From a candidate division TA06 bacterium (GTDB lineage Bacteria; Edwardsbacteria; AC1; EtOH8): a stretch of 64,000 nt of DNA. The position numbers and the translations under genes were made by a program. Under the pieces are notes generated by a model, which saw only the letters and a program-made list of their open reading frames with translations, was not told the origin of the DNA and searched no databases. This document shows, in pieces, positions 17,036 to 25,233 of this stretch (position 1 is its first letter; each line of letters begins with the position of its first letter). Where the stretch lies: contig JACRJI010000015.1 of NCBI GenBank assembly GCA_016235665.1, positions 1 through 64,000 of the forward strand. Reading direction: 5' to 3'.

Positions 17036-19369
17036 CTAATGCTTCCGTAATAATTCGTTTTTTAATTTTTTCCATCGGTACAGAGAATTACCATCTAATA
17101 TATATTTACGGTTGGGGTCATATTTTTGTCGCCAAAGGGGAAACTCCGTGTAAGGGTTATTATCTGTAATGATTGCTGCACCCCTGGTAAAATCCGCAAG
17201 ATCAGTTGGATGAAGGAGAAAGTATTTCAGCAGACTTCCAGGATTGGGCACCAATGAATCCCACTCGGTCAGATCGTTTATGATTGCGGTATCTTTGTCT
17301 GCAGATTTAAAACGCTCAATATCTGCGGTATAAGGTTCTTTAAAGCCTGTCAAATATATTCCAGGGAAGCGGGGTCCGCCCCAAGCCATGGCATTGGGAA
17401 AAGCTTTATTAAATGTAGCCAAAATCATCATTACCTCTGTATAAGCTGCCGGAGGCACCCAAAGGCACATTACTCCGCCGGAATTCAGTCTTTGATTGCA
17501 TAATTCAAAAAACTCCAGGGAATACAGGTTCACCGTGCCCCCGCTCCACAACGGAGGGGCTGGATCCATGGTAATCACGTCATAAGTATTGTCACGCATC
17601 AGAAGGAAATTACGTCCGTCATCGATATAATGTCTGACACGGGGGTTGGATAGAACTTCTCTGCCATCACCATGAAAATAATCAAAGCATTCGTATGTTT
17701 CCGGCACTAATTCCACGGTTTCGCAATTCAGCCACTGATGGCGGGAGGCTGAGCGAAGAGTCGTCCCCATCCCAAAGCATACCACCAGGATTTTTTTGGG
17801 ATTTTGGCATAGAAGAAGCGGTAGATGAGCCATTATTTTTGTTTCTATGCACAAATGGGTCATTCCAATGCCATTAACCAGTAGGCTGGATTGCATAGGG
17901 TCATTTTCCCTGCCAATTACAGTAGTGGATGCAGTAGAACTTTCTTTGTGGAAGTAGATAGCCGCATCCTTCCCATATATTCTGACCATTTCATTTTTTA
18001 TGGCAGATAAAAAAGGATCCGGGGCGACCGATCCCCACCACAAAACTGCCCCGGTCGCCAGGATAAGCAACGAAGTGTATAAAACACTATTTTTCCGGCT
18101 CAAGCTTAGCAGCAGAGCAGTAACGGAAATCATAAGGTTGACCCCGCCCAGCATCAACAGTGACCATTTCGTGCCTATAAATCCTACCAGTACAAAGCCA
18201 CAAAACAACGACCCCAAGATACACCCGATGGTATTGGCTGAGTAAAGATGGCCCGTGCTTTGGCCTGTAGTTCTCTCCTCCGAGACGAAACCTTTGGAGA
18301 TGATTGGAAATATAGCGCCTAAAATAAAAGTTATGGGAAAAATAATTACCAGAGGAACCAATATTATATTGTTGAAGTCAATAGCTGAAGAGATGGTGAC
18401 CGGTTTGAAAAATCCGTAAAAATAAAATCCGATAATGCTGTATATTGTTATACATGCTTGAGCCAGCCCAAAAACATATAACGGATCATTGATCCTTTTT
18501 GAAAACAGGGCCCCGGTATAACCACCCAAAGCTACGCCGGATAAATAAATGCCCAACATCATACTGAATGAATACATTGATGTGCCCAGATACAATTGCA
18601 ATGTCCTAGCCCATATTATTTCATAACCCATTGCAGTAAAGCCACTAAGGGCAAACATAAGTAAAATAATCTTTTTTATTGCCAGCCGGTATGGTGAGAT
18701 ACTACCTGCGCCTGCTTGGATTTGTTTTTCGCTGGAAACAATGACCCTTTTATTGAATAAATGCATAGCGGCAAATGAAACAGCAAGATTGATAAGCACA
18801 CCGATTAAAACAGTATTCAATTCTCCGATCAGCCCAATTAAAATCAAACCGCTGACGATTACACCCAATGCTGCTCCAAAAGTGTTAAGGGAATACAAAA
18901 AACCCAGCCTTTGGGAGTATTCCGTGTTAAATCTTTTTGTGTAGGATGCAAGTAATGGCAGTGTACTTCCCATCAGGCTGGTAGGAATTATAAGAATAAA
19001 AAAAAGCAACGAGGATTGTACAATGGTCAGAACCATCCTGCTGCCGCCTGCAAATGCGTATGCAACTCTATACAACGGAATCAAATTATTATAGCCGACC
19101 ATAAAGATTAATGCCGTAACTCCTACCCCGGCTTCTATCACGGCATATAACCATAATGGCTTTGTATAATTGTCAACTATTTTCCCAGTAAAATAACTGC
19201 CAAGAGCTAGTCCGGCCATAAAGGCTGCCAAAACCAAGGATGTTGCATAGACTGTGCTACCCAATATCCGGGAAAGCATTCTCAACCAAACAGTTTCATA
19301 AATCAACCCTGATAGGCCAGAAAAGAAAAATAATAGATAAATGACTGTTTTTTCTTTTATACTGCGCAT
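17036..19369 (-). CDS. polytopic membrane protein fused to spermidine-synthase-like domain
   Basis: 777 residues. The first about 430 residues contain roughly 12-14 transmembrane segments with MFS-like or spermidine-synthase-associated repeats (FFFSGLSGLIYETVWLR, then ALSGFTAMGYEIIWAR, showing an internal duplication). The C-terminal about 330 residues form a Rossmann methyltransferase/spermidine synthase-type domain: VCFGMGTTLRSA in place of the usual GGGxG loop, VELVPE, DDGRNFLL and ITMDPAPPLWSGGTVNLYS. The changed glycine motif makes polyamine synthesis doubtful. Such fusions are common in soil and sediment bacteria; their function is not established. It is likely co-transcribed with the TMTC-like gene. 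Confidence 0.75.
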   Translation of the reverse strand: MRSIKEKTVIYLLFFFSGLSGLIYETVWLRMLSRILGSTVYATSLVLAAFMAGLALGSYFTGKIVDNYTKPLWLYAVIEAGVGVTALIFMVGYNNLIPLYRVAYAFAGGSRMVLTIVQSSLLFFILIIPTSLMGSTLPLLASYTKRFNTEYSQRLGFLYSLNTFGAALGVIVSGLILIGLIGELNTVLIGVLINLAVSFAAMHLFNKRVIVSSEKQIQAGAGSISPYRLAIKKIILLMFALSGFTAMGYEIIWARTLQLYLGTSMYSFSMMLGIYLSGVALGGYTGALFSKRINDPLYVFGLAQACITIYSIIGFYFYGFFKPVTISSAIDFNNIILVPLVIIFPITFILGAIFPIISKGFVSEERTTGQSTGHLYSANTIGCILGSLFCGFVLVGFIGTKWSLLMLGGVNLMISVTALLLSLSRKNSVLYTSLLILATGAVLWWGSVAPDPFLSAIKNEMVRIYGKDAAIYFHKESSTASTTVIGRENDPMQSSLLVNGIGMTHLCIETKIMAHLPLLLCQNPKKILVVCFGMGTTLRSASRHQWLNCETVELVPETYECFDYFHGDGREVLSNPRVRHYIDDGRNFLLMRDNTYDVITMDPAPPLWSGGTVNLYSLEFFELCNQRLNSGGVMCLWVPPAAYTEVMMILATFNKAFPNAMAWGGPRFPGIYLTGFKEPYTADIERFKSADKDTAIINDLTEWDSLVPNPGSLLKYFLLHPTDLADFTRGAAIITDNNPYTEFPLWRQKYDPNRKYILDGNSLYRWKKLKNELLRKH

Positions 19370-19440
19370 AGTATATGAAAAAATCCTTTTTACATTAAAT
19401 GTCTTGCAATATGCAATGGTGTTACACTACTGCTATGCTT

Positions 19441-20520
19441 TCAGTTTGCAGAACCACCACTGAAAGATTGGGTTATTACTGCAATTTTTCCAAAACCGCT
19501 TATCATATATCCTCTGGCAACGGGACTTATCCCTCCGTTCAGGTTGCCGTTCAAGTCATAACTTGTGTAAAATACATCTCCACTTATTTCTGTTACCGGT
19601 GGCCCGCCAGGAAGATTGTCTAATGCGTTCGATGCAGGATTAAAGGGATTTACATAACCAAAATGCGGGCTTATCAAAGCGTTAGCAGGGAATGGCGGCT
19701 TTCTGGCTCCTTCGGCAATAGAAGATTCAATATCAATATCAACAACATCCGAGATTTTAGTATCAAGGTTATCCGGGTAAAGCCCGTCAGACCTGGCCGC
19801 AAAATCCTCCACCACCAATTGCAGAGTATGCATGTTGGACTTGGTGGAGGCCTCCAACGCCCGGCTACGCATGTTTATATAATTGGGAACCGCAATGGCC
19901 GCAAGTATTCCTATGATCACTACCACTATCATCAACTCAATAAGGGTAAAGCCCCTGGTGCCTGATTTTTTGATCTTTTCCTGCAATGAACCCAGTTCCT
20001 TCAGCATTTCCTGCTCGGTCTTTTTCTCCTGCTTTAATTTTACGGAAATGGATGCCACTTCGGCCAGTATGGCGTCCATCCTGCTCCTCTCGTGCTCCAT
20101 CTGCAATTTTACTTTTTCCACCATTCCGTTGAACTGATCAGCCAGGTGGTGATGCTCGTCTCCCTTACGAAATTTCATAGGTTGCTTGGGCCAGTTTCCT
20201 TCGCTTAATCCTCGTAGACCGTTATTCAATCTAACCAAAGGTCCCGCTATCTTGTGAGAGATGAAAAGCCCTAACCATATTATCAGTGCTACGGCTAGGG
20301 GAATGGTTACAAATAGAATTTTATGGACTCGGTCAAAAACCTGAATAATGGAAAGACTTCCCGAGGCATAAGCTGAAGAAGTCAGTTCATTCCAAATCAC
20401 AAAATAGATTATACCACCCACCAGCAAGATGCCTAATAAGGCTACAGCTAAGATCCTGATCACTATTCTATACTGCAGATCCTTGTGGGGCAGGATGTTT
20501 GACCTTCGGTTTGAACCCAT
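19441..20520 (-). CDS. HAMP-domain membrane protein fused to a type IV pilin
   Basis: 359 residues in one uninterrupted frame. Residues 19-43 and 67-88 are two transmembrane helices with a basic N-terminus (MGSNRR), followed by a HAMP domain (about 88-140; ISHKIAGPLVRLNN, KGDEHHHLADQFN), a coiled coil (about 140-187) and then a complete prepilin: TRG-FTLIELMIVVVIIGIL, with the peptidase site at G190/F191 and Glu5 at E195. The C-terminal 169 residues resemble the stand-alone pilin. Two helices put HAMP, coiled coil and cleavage site in the cytoplasm, where prepilin peptidase acts. The RBS is AAGGAG, with a sigma-54 promoter upstream. There is no kinase, MCP or other output domain. Confidence 0.85.
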   Translation of the reverse strand: MGSNRRSNILPHKDLQYRIVIRILAVALLGILLVGGIIYFVIWNELTSSAYASGSLSIIQVFDRVHKILFVTIPLAVALIIWLGLFISHKIAGPLVRLNNGLRGLSEGNWPKQPMKFRKGDEHHHLADQFNGMVEKVKLQMEHERSRMDAILAEVASISVKLKQEKKTEQEMLKELGSLQEKIKKSGTRGFTLIELMIVVVIIGILAAIAVPNYINMRSRALEASTKSNMHTLQLVVEDFAARSDGLYPDNLDTKISDVVDIDIESSIAEGARKPPFPANALISPHFGYVNPFNPASNALDNLPGGPPVTEISGDVFYTSYDLNGNLNGGISPVARGYMISGFGKIAVITQSFSGGSAN

Positions 20521-20553
20521 GTTGAACTCCTTGTTGTATTTTAAGCATATTAC

Positions 20554-20569
20554 TGCAATATATATGCCT
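20554..20569 (-). promoter_or_regulatory. sigma-54 promoter of the HAMP-pilin fusion gene
   Basis: On the minus strand AGGCATATATATTGCA places GG and GC at the right spacing for -24/-12 (consensus TGGCAcgNNNNTTGCA; only the first base and the cG differ). It lies 34 bp upstream of the ATG at 20520, with the RBS between. This is the same promoter class as the pilin gene. Confidence 0.75.
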
Positions 20570-20603
20570 GACAGGTTTTGCTCCGGTAATTACTAATGAA
20601 AGG

Positions 20604-20689
20604 AGGTAATACCCGACACGGTTCGGCAGTCTCACCACTGGTAAAGCCATTGCTTCGCCAAGCTCAGCACAAGTATGGCCTTGTTACCT
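20604..20689. other. stem-rich intergenic segment upstream of the HAMP-pilin promoter
   Basis: AGGTAA (20604-20609) pairs with TTACCT (20684-20689) and encloses further small stems: CCGA/TCGG (20613-20626), ACC/GGT (20634-20642), GCCAT/ATGGC (20646-20650 and 20675-20679) and GCTT/AAGC (20652-20663). It lies in the 285-bp gap between the fusion gene and the glycosyltransferase gene, upstream of the sigma-54 promoter, so it is not in that transcript. It could be a 3' UTR structure of the upstream genes or chance pairing. Confidence 0.3.
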
Positions 20690-20697
20690 TTGATGGA

Positions 20698-20735
20698 TGT
20701 CTTTAACCCAGCCCTTAAGGGCTGGGTTAAAGACA
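20698..20735. repeat. 38-bp perfect palindrome centred on CCCTTAAGGG
   Basis: The left half TGTCTTTAACCCAGCCCTT is the exact reverse complement of the right half. It lies 71 bp after the stop of the minus-strand glycosyltransferase gene. There is no T-run on either side, so it is not a typical intrinsic terminator, though the RNA hairpin would be very stable. Confidence 0.8.
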
Positions 20736-20805
20736 GATACTGTTCCCAGTCATAGGTCGTTCACAGCCTTTACTTTAGTCTACTTCCGCAATATATGCCA
20801 GGCAA

Positions 20806-21531
20806 TTAGTATTGTCTGAAGCCGTTGAACAAAAAGCGCACGGCCTGCCAAATAGTGGCTACTCCGTATTGTAAACTGCGGACAAAGTTGATGCTGGAGG
20901 CTTCCTTAAAATAGCGCACCGGCACCGAGATCTCCCCTATGCGGTAATCTTTTTGGACAGCCGCAAAAAGCATCTGGGTATCAAACACGAAGTCATCAGA
21001 GAATTTATTGAAATCTATGTTCTCCAGCACTTCTCTCCGGTAGGCCCTCATCCCGGTGTGCCACTCGGAAAGGTTCTGCCCGCTGACCAGGTTCTGGAAA
21101 AAAGTCAGCGCCCGGTTAGAAACATACTTGTAAAGAGGCATTCCCCCGGCCAGGGCCTCGCGCCGGGAGCGGATCCGGGTGCCCAGCATCAGGTCAAAAT
21201 ATCCGGCTGAGATCAATTCCACAAAATATTTGATGATCTTGGGGTCGTACTGGTAATCCGGGTGCAGCATCACTACTATTGAAGCCCCGGCCTCCAGGGC
21301 CAGCTTATAGCAGGTCTTCTGGTTTCCGCCATAGCCTGTGTTTTGGGAATGCCGGTGGACGGTCAAACCTAGTTTTTTGGCCAGCTGTACCGTGCCATCG
21401 CTGCTGTGGTCATCCACCAGTATCATTTGGTCCACAAAATCCCCGGGAACCTCTTTCACCGTCCGCTCCAAGGTCTTTTCAGCAAAATAGGCCGGAAAGA
21501 CCACTACCACTTTGTTTTTTATATCAGGCAT
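20806..21531 (-). CDS. soluble polyprenyl-phosphate glycosyltransferase-like protein (GT2)
   Basis: 241 residues. The GT2 motifs are VVVFPAYFAEKTLERTV, LVDDHSSDGT and the metal-binding HPDYQYDP (in place of DADxQ), then LMLGTRIRSRREA and the acceptor-side motif EWHTGMRAYRR. There are no membrane helices, unlike GtrB-type enzymes. It belongs to the DPM1/GtrB branch that loads a sugar onto polyprenyl phosphate, so it could feed extracytoplasmic glycosylation. It follows the sigma-54 activator gene by 73 bp, with a palindrome between, and precedes the HAMP-pilin gene. Confidence 0.82.
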   Translation of the reverse strand: MPDIKNKVVVVFPAYFAEKTLERTVKEVPGDFVDQMILVDDHSSDGTVQLAKKLGLTVHRHSQNTGYGGNQKTCYKLALEAGASIVVMLHPDYQYDPKIIKYFVELISAGYFDLMLGTRIRSRREALAGGMPLYKYVSNRALTFFQNLVSGQNLSEWHTGMRAYRREVLENIDFNKFSDDFVFDTQMLFAAVQKDYRIGEISVPVRYFKEASSINFVRSLQYGVATIWQAVRFLFNGFRQY

Positions 21532-21568
21532 TCTTTTCGATTTGCATATTATTTTCGTGAAAGGCCTT

Positions 21569-21598
21569 TCATAGCCCCGACCTTAAGGTTGGGGCTAT
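21569..21598. repeat. 30-bp near-palindrome centred on ACCTTAAGGT
   Basis: CATAGCCCCGACCTT and AAGGTTGGGGCTATG are complementary apart from one G-T wobble. It has the same design as the palindrome at 20698-20735: a C-rich left arm, a G-rich right arm and a CCTTAAGG centre. It sits 7 bp beyond the stop of the sigma-54 activator gene, so the two elements flank the glycosyltransferase gene. Confidence 0.75.
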
Positions 21599-21604
21599 GT
21601 ATCA

Positions 21605-23776
21605 TTACCCCTTTATCCCGTACAGCTTCAGCTTACGGTAAAGTGTGGCGTAATGGATGCCCAGTTTCTTGGCTGCATGGGTCTTGTTTCCCCCGCAGCT
21701 TTGGATCATGCTCAAGATTATCTGTTTTTCCTCGTCCTTCAGCGAACTGGAGGTTTTAGTTTGAAATTGCTGTATCTGCCCAGAATCGGGAATAACATTG
21801 GTTGATTTTTTAAAAAGGTCGGATGGCAGGTGGTTCTTTTCTATAGACGGTCCCTTGCTTAGGACCACCGCCCTCTCCATTACATTCTCCAATTCCCGGA
21901 CATTCCCCGGCCAACGGTAGCCCAATAAGAATTCCCGGGCTTCCGGTGACAGTATTTTGGAGGACTTGCCCTGGCGGCGGCAGTATTTATTCAGAAAATA
22001 ATCGGCCAGCATTAAAATGTCTTGGCCCCTCTGCCGCAAAGGCGGCAGTTCCAGCTGGATGACATTTAGCCGGTAAAAAAGGTCCCGGCGGAATTTTCCG
22101 TCTTCCACTGCCTTGTAAAGATCGACATTGGTGGCAGATATCAGACGGACATCAACTTTGATAGGCTTGGAGCCACCCACCGGCACCACTTCGCGCTCCT
22201 GTAACACCCGCAGCAGTTTTACCTGAATGGCGGGAGAGGTTTCGGAAACCTCGTCCAGAAAGAAGGTGCCACCCTCGGCCGCCTGAAACAGGCCAGGTTT
22301 GTCGCGAAAGGCTCCGGTAAAAGAACCCTTGACATGCCCAAACAACTCGGATTCCAGCAAGGTCTCCGGCAGTGCCGCACAATTGATCGACACGAATGAG
22401 GAGGCACTGCGGGGACTGAGCCGGTGAAGTTCCCTGGCTATCAGCTCCTTTCCGGTGCCGGATTCGCCAAGGATCAAAACGGTGCTCTGGCTGGGGGCCA
22501 CCTGCTGGACCAATCTCAAAATATCCAGAAAATTATTACTCTGCCCGATAATAGCGCCTTCCTGACTGCTTATTTCATCTGGGCCGGGCAGGTTTTCCGG
22601 GTTTTCGATCCTGGCAAAGCGGATGAAATCGGCCATAGTCTTTTTTATGGCCTCGGCCTTCTGTTTTATGGTCTCGGCGGCCTGACCGTGCTCCGGACTG
22701 TCCATCAAAATGGCAGCTTCCCGGTTTATCTGCTCGATGGCCGGCTGGATCACCTGCAGCAGGGTTTGGGATAATTCCCTGACATTTTCCAAGCGCTCCA
22801 TTTCCTGAAGTCTGGTCTCGATCTTTTTGGCCTCCGTCAGATCCTGAAAGATTGCAATGATACCCTGCAGCCGGCCGTCACCATAGCGGATGGCATTGGT
22901 GCTGATGCCCAGGGGGATCTCCCGGCCGTCTTTTACTGTCAGAACCACCTCGTTACGGATGATCCGCCCAGGATCGCCGGAAAGACTTTGATGCAGGATC
23001 GCCGAAAGCGGCGATAATCCCTCACCCAGAAGGGTCTGATGACTGGCGCCGGTCACCAGGGCCGGATCAAGTCCCAATATCTGGGCGCCCGCCCGGTTGC
23101 AGAATTTGATCTGCCCCTGGGTGTTCAGGGTCAGCAGTCCGCTGCCCATTTTTTCCAGGATATCCCCGGTGGAAAGCCTGAGTTCTTCCCAGGCCTGGTT
23201 GGCCGCTTCCAGCAGCTTTCCCTTGGCCTGCAGGCGTTCGGCCAGAAGCCCAGCAAAGGCCGCCACCAGATAAAAACATATGGCATAGATATATCCCCTA
23301 AACAAAAAATCGGCGCTGAAGGCCGATATAAAATCAATCTTATCTGCAATTACGGCCGCTTTCCGGAAGGTCTGAAACTCCAGCGCCAGTATTCCGGCGT
23401 AAGCTAGACCAGAGATGGTTGCGGTAAATATCGCTCCCTTGACCAGCCGGGTATTGGCGGCGGCTATGATTGCCAAAAAAAACAGCAGGGAAAACGGATT
23501 TTCGGCTCCCCCGGTAATCCTTATGAACAGAAATATCCATGCTACGTTAAGCACCATCTGGCCGTAATCCCATCCCCAGTTGATAAGCTTGATATGGCCC
23601 AACCTGAGCAGCGTAGAAAACAGGCAGAAGGCCAAGCCGGCCCATACCGCCAGGCCTAAATTCAAAGGAAGTGCCCCCAGACGGTTAAGGGCCATGGCGC
23701 TTCCAGTCATTATGACGACCAACAGGATCCGGCCAAATGTTATGGCCGGATCGTTTTTAAATATTGTTTTTATCAT
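21605..23776 (-). CDS. membrane-bound one-component sigma-54 activator (PilS-PilR-like fusion without phosphotransfer)
   Basis: 723 residues. About five to six transmembrane helices (residues 13-180) as in PilS are followed by a PAS domain (about 200-315). A helix pair at about 327-390 (ERLENVRELSQTLLQVIQPA to MADFIRFAR) aligns with a DHp domain but has Gln341 where the phospho-accepting His should be. There is no HATPase or receiver. Then comes an AAA+ sigma-54 activation domain: Walker A GESGTGKE (437-444), GSFTGA loop (484-489), Walker B GGTFFLDE (502-509) and RWPGNVRELENV (621-632). A Fis-type helix-turn-helix (about 696-718) ends it. It is the obvious candidate activator for the sigma-54 promoters of the two pilin genes. 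Confidence 0.88.
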   Translation of the reverse strand: MIKTIFKNDPAITFGRILLVVIMTGSAMALNRLGALPLNLGLAVWAGLAFCLFSTLLRLGHIKLINWGWDYGQMVLNVAWIFLFIRITGGAENPFSLLFFLAIIAAANTRLVKGAIFTATISGLAYAGILALEFQTFRKAAVIADKIDFISAFSADFLFRGYIYAICFYLVAAFAGLLAERLQAKGKLLEAANQAWEELRLSTGDILEKMGSGLLTLNTQGQIKFCNRAGAQILGLDPALVTGASHQTLLGEGLSPLSAILHQSLSGDPGRIIRNEVVLTVKDGREIPLGISTNAIRYGDGRLQGIIAIFQDLTEAKKIETRLQEMERLENVRELSQTLLQVIQPAIEQINREAAILMDSPEHGQAAETIKQKAEAIKKTMADFIRFARIENPENLPGPDEISSQEGAIIGQSNNFLDILRLVQQVAPSQSTVLILGESGTGKELIARELHRLSPRSASSFVSINCAALPETLLESELFGHVKGSFTGAFRDKPGLFQAAEGGTFFLDEVSETSPAIQVKLLRVLQEREVVPVGGSKPIKVDVRLISATNVDLYKAVEDGKFRRDLFYRLNVIQLELPPLRQRGQDILMLADYFLNKYCRRQGKSSKILSPEAREFLLGYRWPGNVRELENVMERAVVLSKGPSIEKNHLPSDLFKKSTNVIPDSGQIQQFQTKTSSSLKDEEKQIILSMIQSCGGNKTHAAKKLGIHYATLYRKLKLYGIKG

Positions 23777-23819
23777 GCAGTTGTTATTTTTTACTGCTGC
23801 GTTAAATGACTACTCTATT

Positions 23820-23835
23820 CCCGTCATTCTGAGCA
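23820..23835. repeat. short GTCATTCTGAGC-type dispersed element (possible)
   Basis: The 190-bp gap between pilC and the activator gene contains CCCGTCATTCTGAGCA. This resembles the GTCATTCTGAGCGAAGC-type short repeats seen in many bacterial genomes, but only one degenerate copy is present here. I see nothing else in this gap. Confidence 0.25.
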
Positions 23836-23966
23836 CGACTGAAAGCCGGTCTGACTAAGAGTTTTGTCAATGGCACCAGGGTAAATTCTTCGGGTGATAG
23901 TTAAACAGCATTTCTCGCAAAGGCGGAACGCCCGCATCATCCTGATAAAGGAATATTCCTTAACAG

Positions 23967-25181
23967 TTACTTCCCCCCCATCATAGCCGAAGTCATAGTG
24001 AAGATGGGAAGGTACATAGCCACTACCATTCCGCCGATGCCCAGACCCAGCACCACCATGATGATGGGCTCCATGGCCGCAGTCAGACCCTCCACCGCGC
24101 CGTCCACCTCTTCATCGTAGAAATCGGCTATCTTGTTCAACATCTCGTCCAGACCGCCGGTAGCCTCGCCCACCGCCACCATCTGAACCACCATTGGAGG
24201 ACATATCTTCATGGTCTTTAACGGTCCGGAGATGGTCTCGCCGCCGCCGATCGATTTGCGGGCGAACATGATGGCGTCCGACACTACCCGGTTGCCGGCG
24301 GTCTTGGCCGTTATCTCCAGGGCATCCATAATGGCTACGCCCGAGGAAAGCAGTGTCCCCAAAGTGCGGGCAAATCTGGCTATGGCCGATTTCTGCTGAA
24401 GATCCCCCAGGACTGGGAGTTTCAGCATCAATGAATCCAAATATAGCTGGCCCTTATCGGTTTTGTACCATCTCTTGATACCCACCACCGCGCCTACCAC
24501 CACTACAATAATGGCAATGATCCATTTTTGCAAGAATTTTGAAAGCGCTACCACAAACAAAGTCGGACCCGGCAGCTTGGCGCCCATCCCGGCAAACATC
24601 TTCTCGAAGATGGGAATGACAAAGATCAGAAGGATGGCGGCGGCGCCGATACAAACCGATATCAGGATAACAGGCATGATCATGGATCGTTTTACCTTGC
24701 CGACCAAAGCTTCGTTCTTTTCCAGATATATGGCCAGCCGGTTAAGGATGTTGTCCAAGATACCGCCGGCCTCACCGGCCGCCGCCATGTTGATGTACAA
24801 CTCACTGAAAGTTGTTTTTTGCCGCTTCATGGCTTCGGCCAGAGTGGATCCGCCTTCAACGTCGGTCTTGATCTGTTCAATGACCTTGCGCATGGTGGGA
24901 TTGTCGTTCTGCGATCCCAGAATTTCCAGACACTGTACCAAGGGAAGTCCGGCATTGATCATGGTGGCGAACTGCCGGGTGAAGATGGAGAGATCCTTGC
25001 CGCTGACCTTGGCCGCCCCGAAGCTTAGCTTCATAAGATCTTTGGGTTTGTTCCTCACCGACGAGACTATGATATTGCGTTTCCTTAACGCCTCAATTAC
25101 CGCTGCCTCGTTCTCGGCGGTCAGTTCTCCCGAGACGATCCCTGATTTGGAATCCCGGCCCTTCCATATATATATTGGCAT
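23967..25181 (-). CDS. pilC: type IV pilus inner-membrane platform protein PilC
   Basis: 404 residues, the usual PilC/GspF length. An N-terminal MPIYIWKGRDSKSGIVSGELTAENEAAVIEALRKRNI segment leads into two T2SSF domains. The motif KDLSIFTRQFATMINAGLPLVQCLEIL opens the first, and FARTLGTLLSSGVAIMDALEIT opens the second. Three membrane helices lie near residues 170-195, 215-240 and 370-395. It anchors the assembly ATPase and pilin at the inner membrane. It follows pilT by about 50 bp in the pilB-pilB-pilB-pilT-pilC order. Confidence 0.95.
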   Translation of the reverse strand: MPIYIWKGRDSKSGIVSGELTAENEAAVIEALRKRNIIVSSVRNKPKDLMKLSFGAAKVSGKDLSIFTRQFATMINAGLPLVQCLEILGSQNDNPTMRKVIEQIKTDVEGGSTLAEAMKRQKTTFSELYINMAAAGEAGGILDNILNRLAIYLEKNEALVGKVKRSMIMPVILISVCIGAAAILLIFVIPIFEKMFAGMGAKLPGPTLFVVALSKFLQKWIIAIIVVVVGAVVGIKRWYKTDKGQLYLDSLMLKLPVLGDLQQKSAIARFARTLGTLLSSGVAIMDALEITAKTAGNRVVSDAIMFARKSIGGGETISGPLKTMKICPPMVVQMVAVGEATGGLDEMLNKIADFYDEEVDGAVEGLTAAMEPIIMVVLGLGIGGMVVAMYLPIFTMTSAMMGGK

Positions 25182-25233
25182 GGGAACGCTCCTTTTTTTG
25201 GTTTAATTTTACATTATTATATTTTGGTAAAAC

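Noticed and set aside
20540-20690. A c-di-GMP (GEMM) riboswitch before the HAMP-pilin gene
   Set aside because: GEMM-I elements regulate pilin genes in Geobacter, so I checked, but the GCAAACC and GACGCAAAGCC cores are missing and the segment lies upstream of the sigma-54 promoter.
20787-20800. A second sigma-54 site CGCAATATATGCCA before the fusion gene region
   Set aside because: The GC and GG pairs are two bases too close for -24/-12 recognition.
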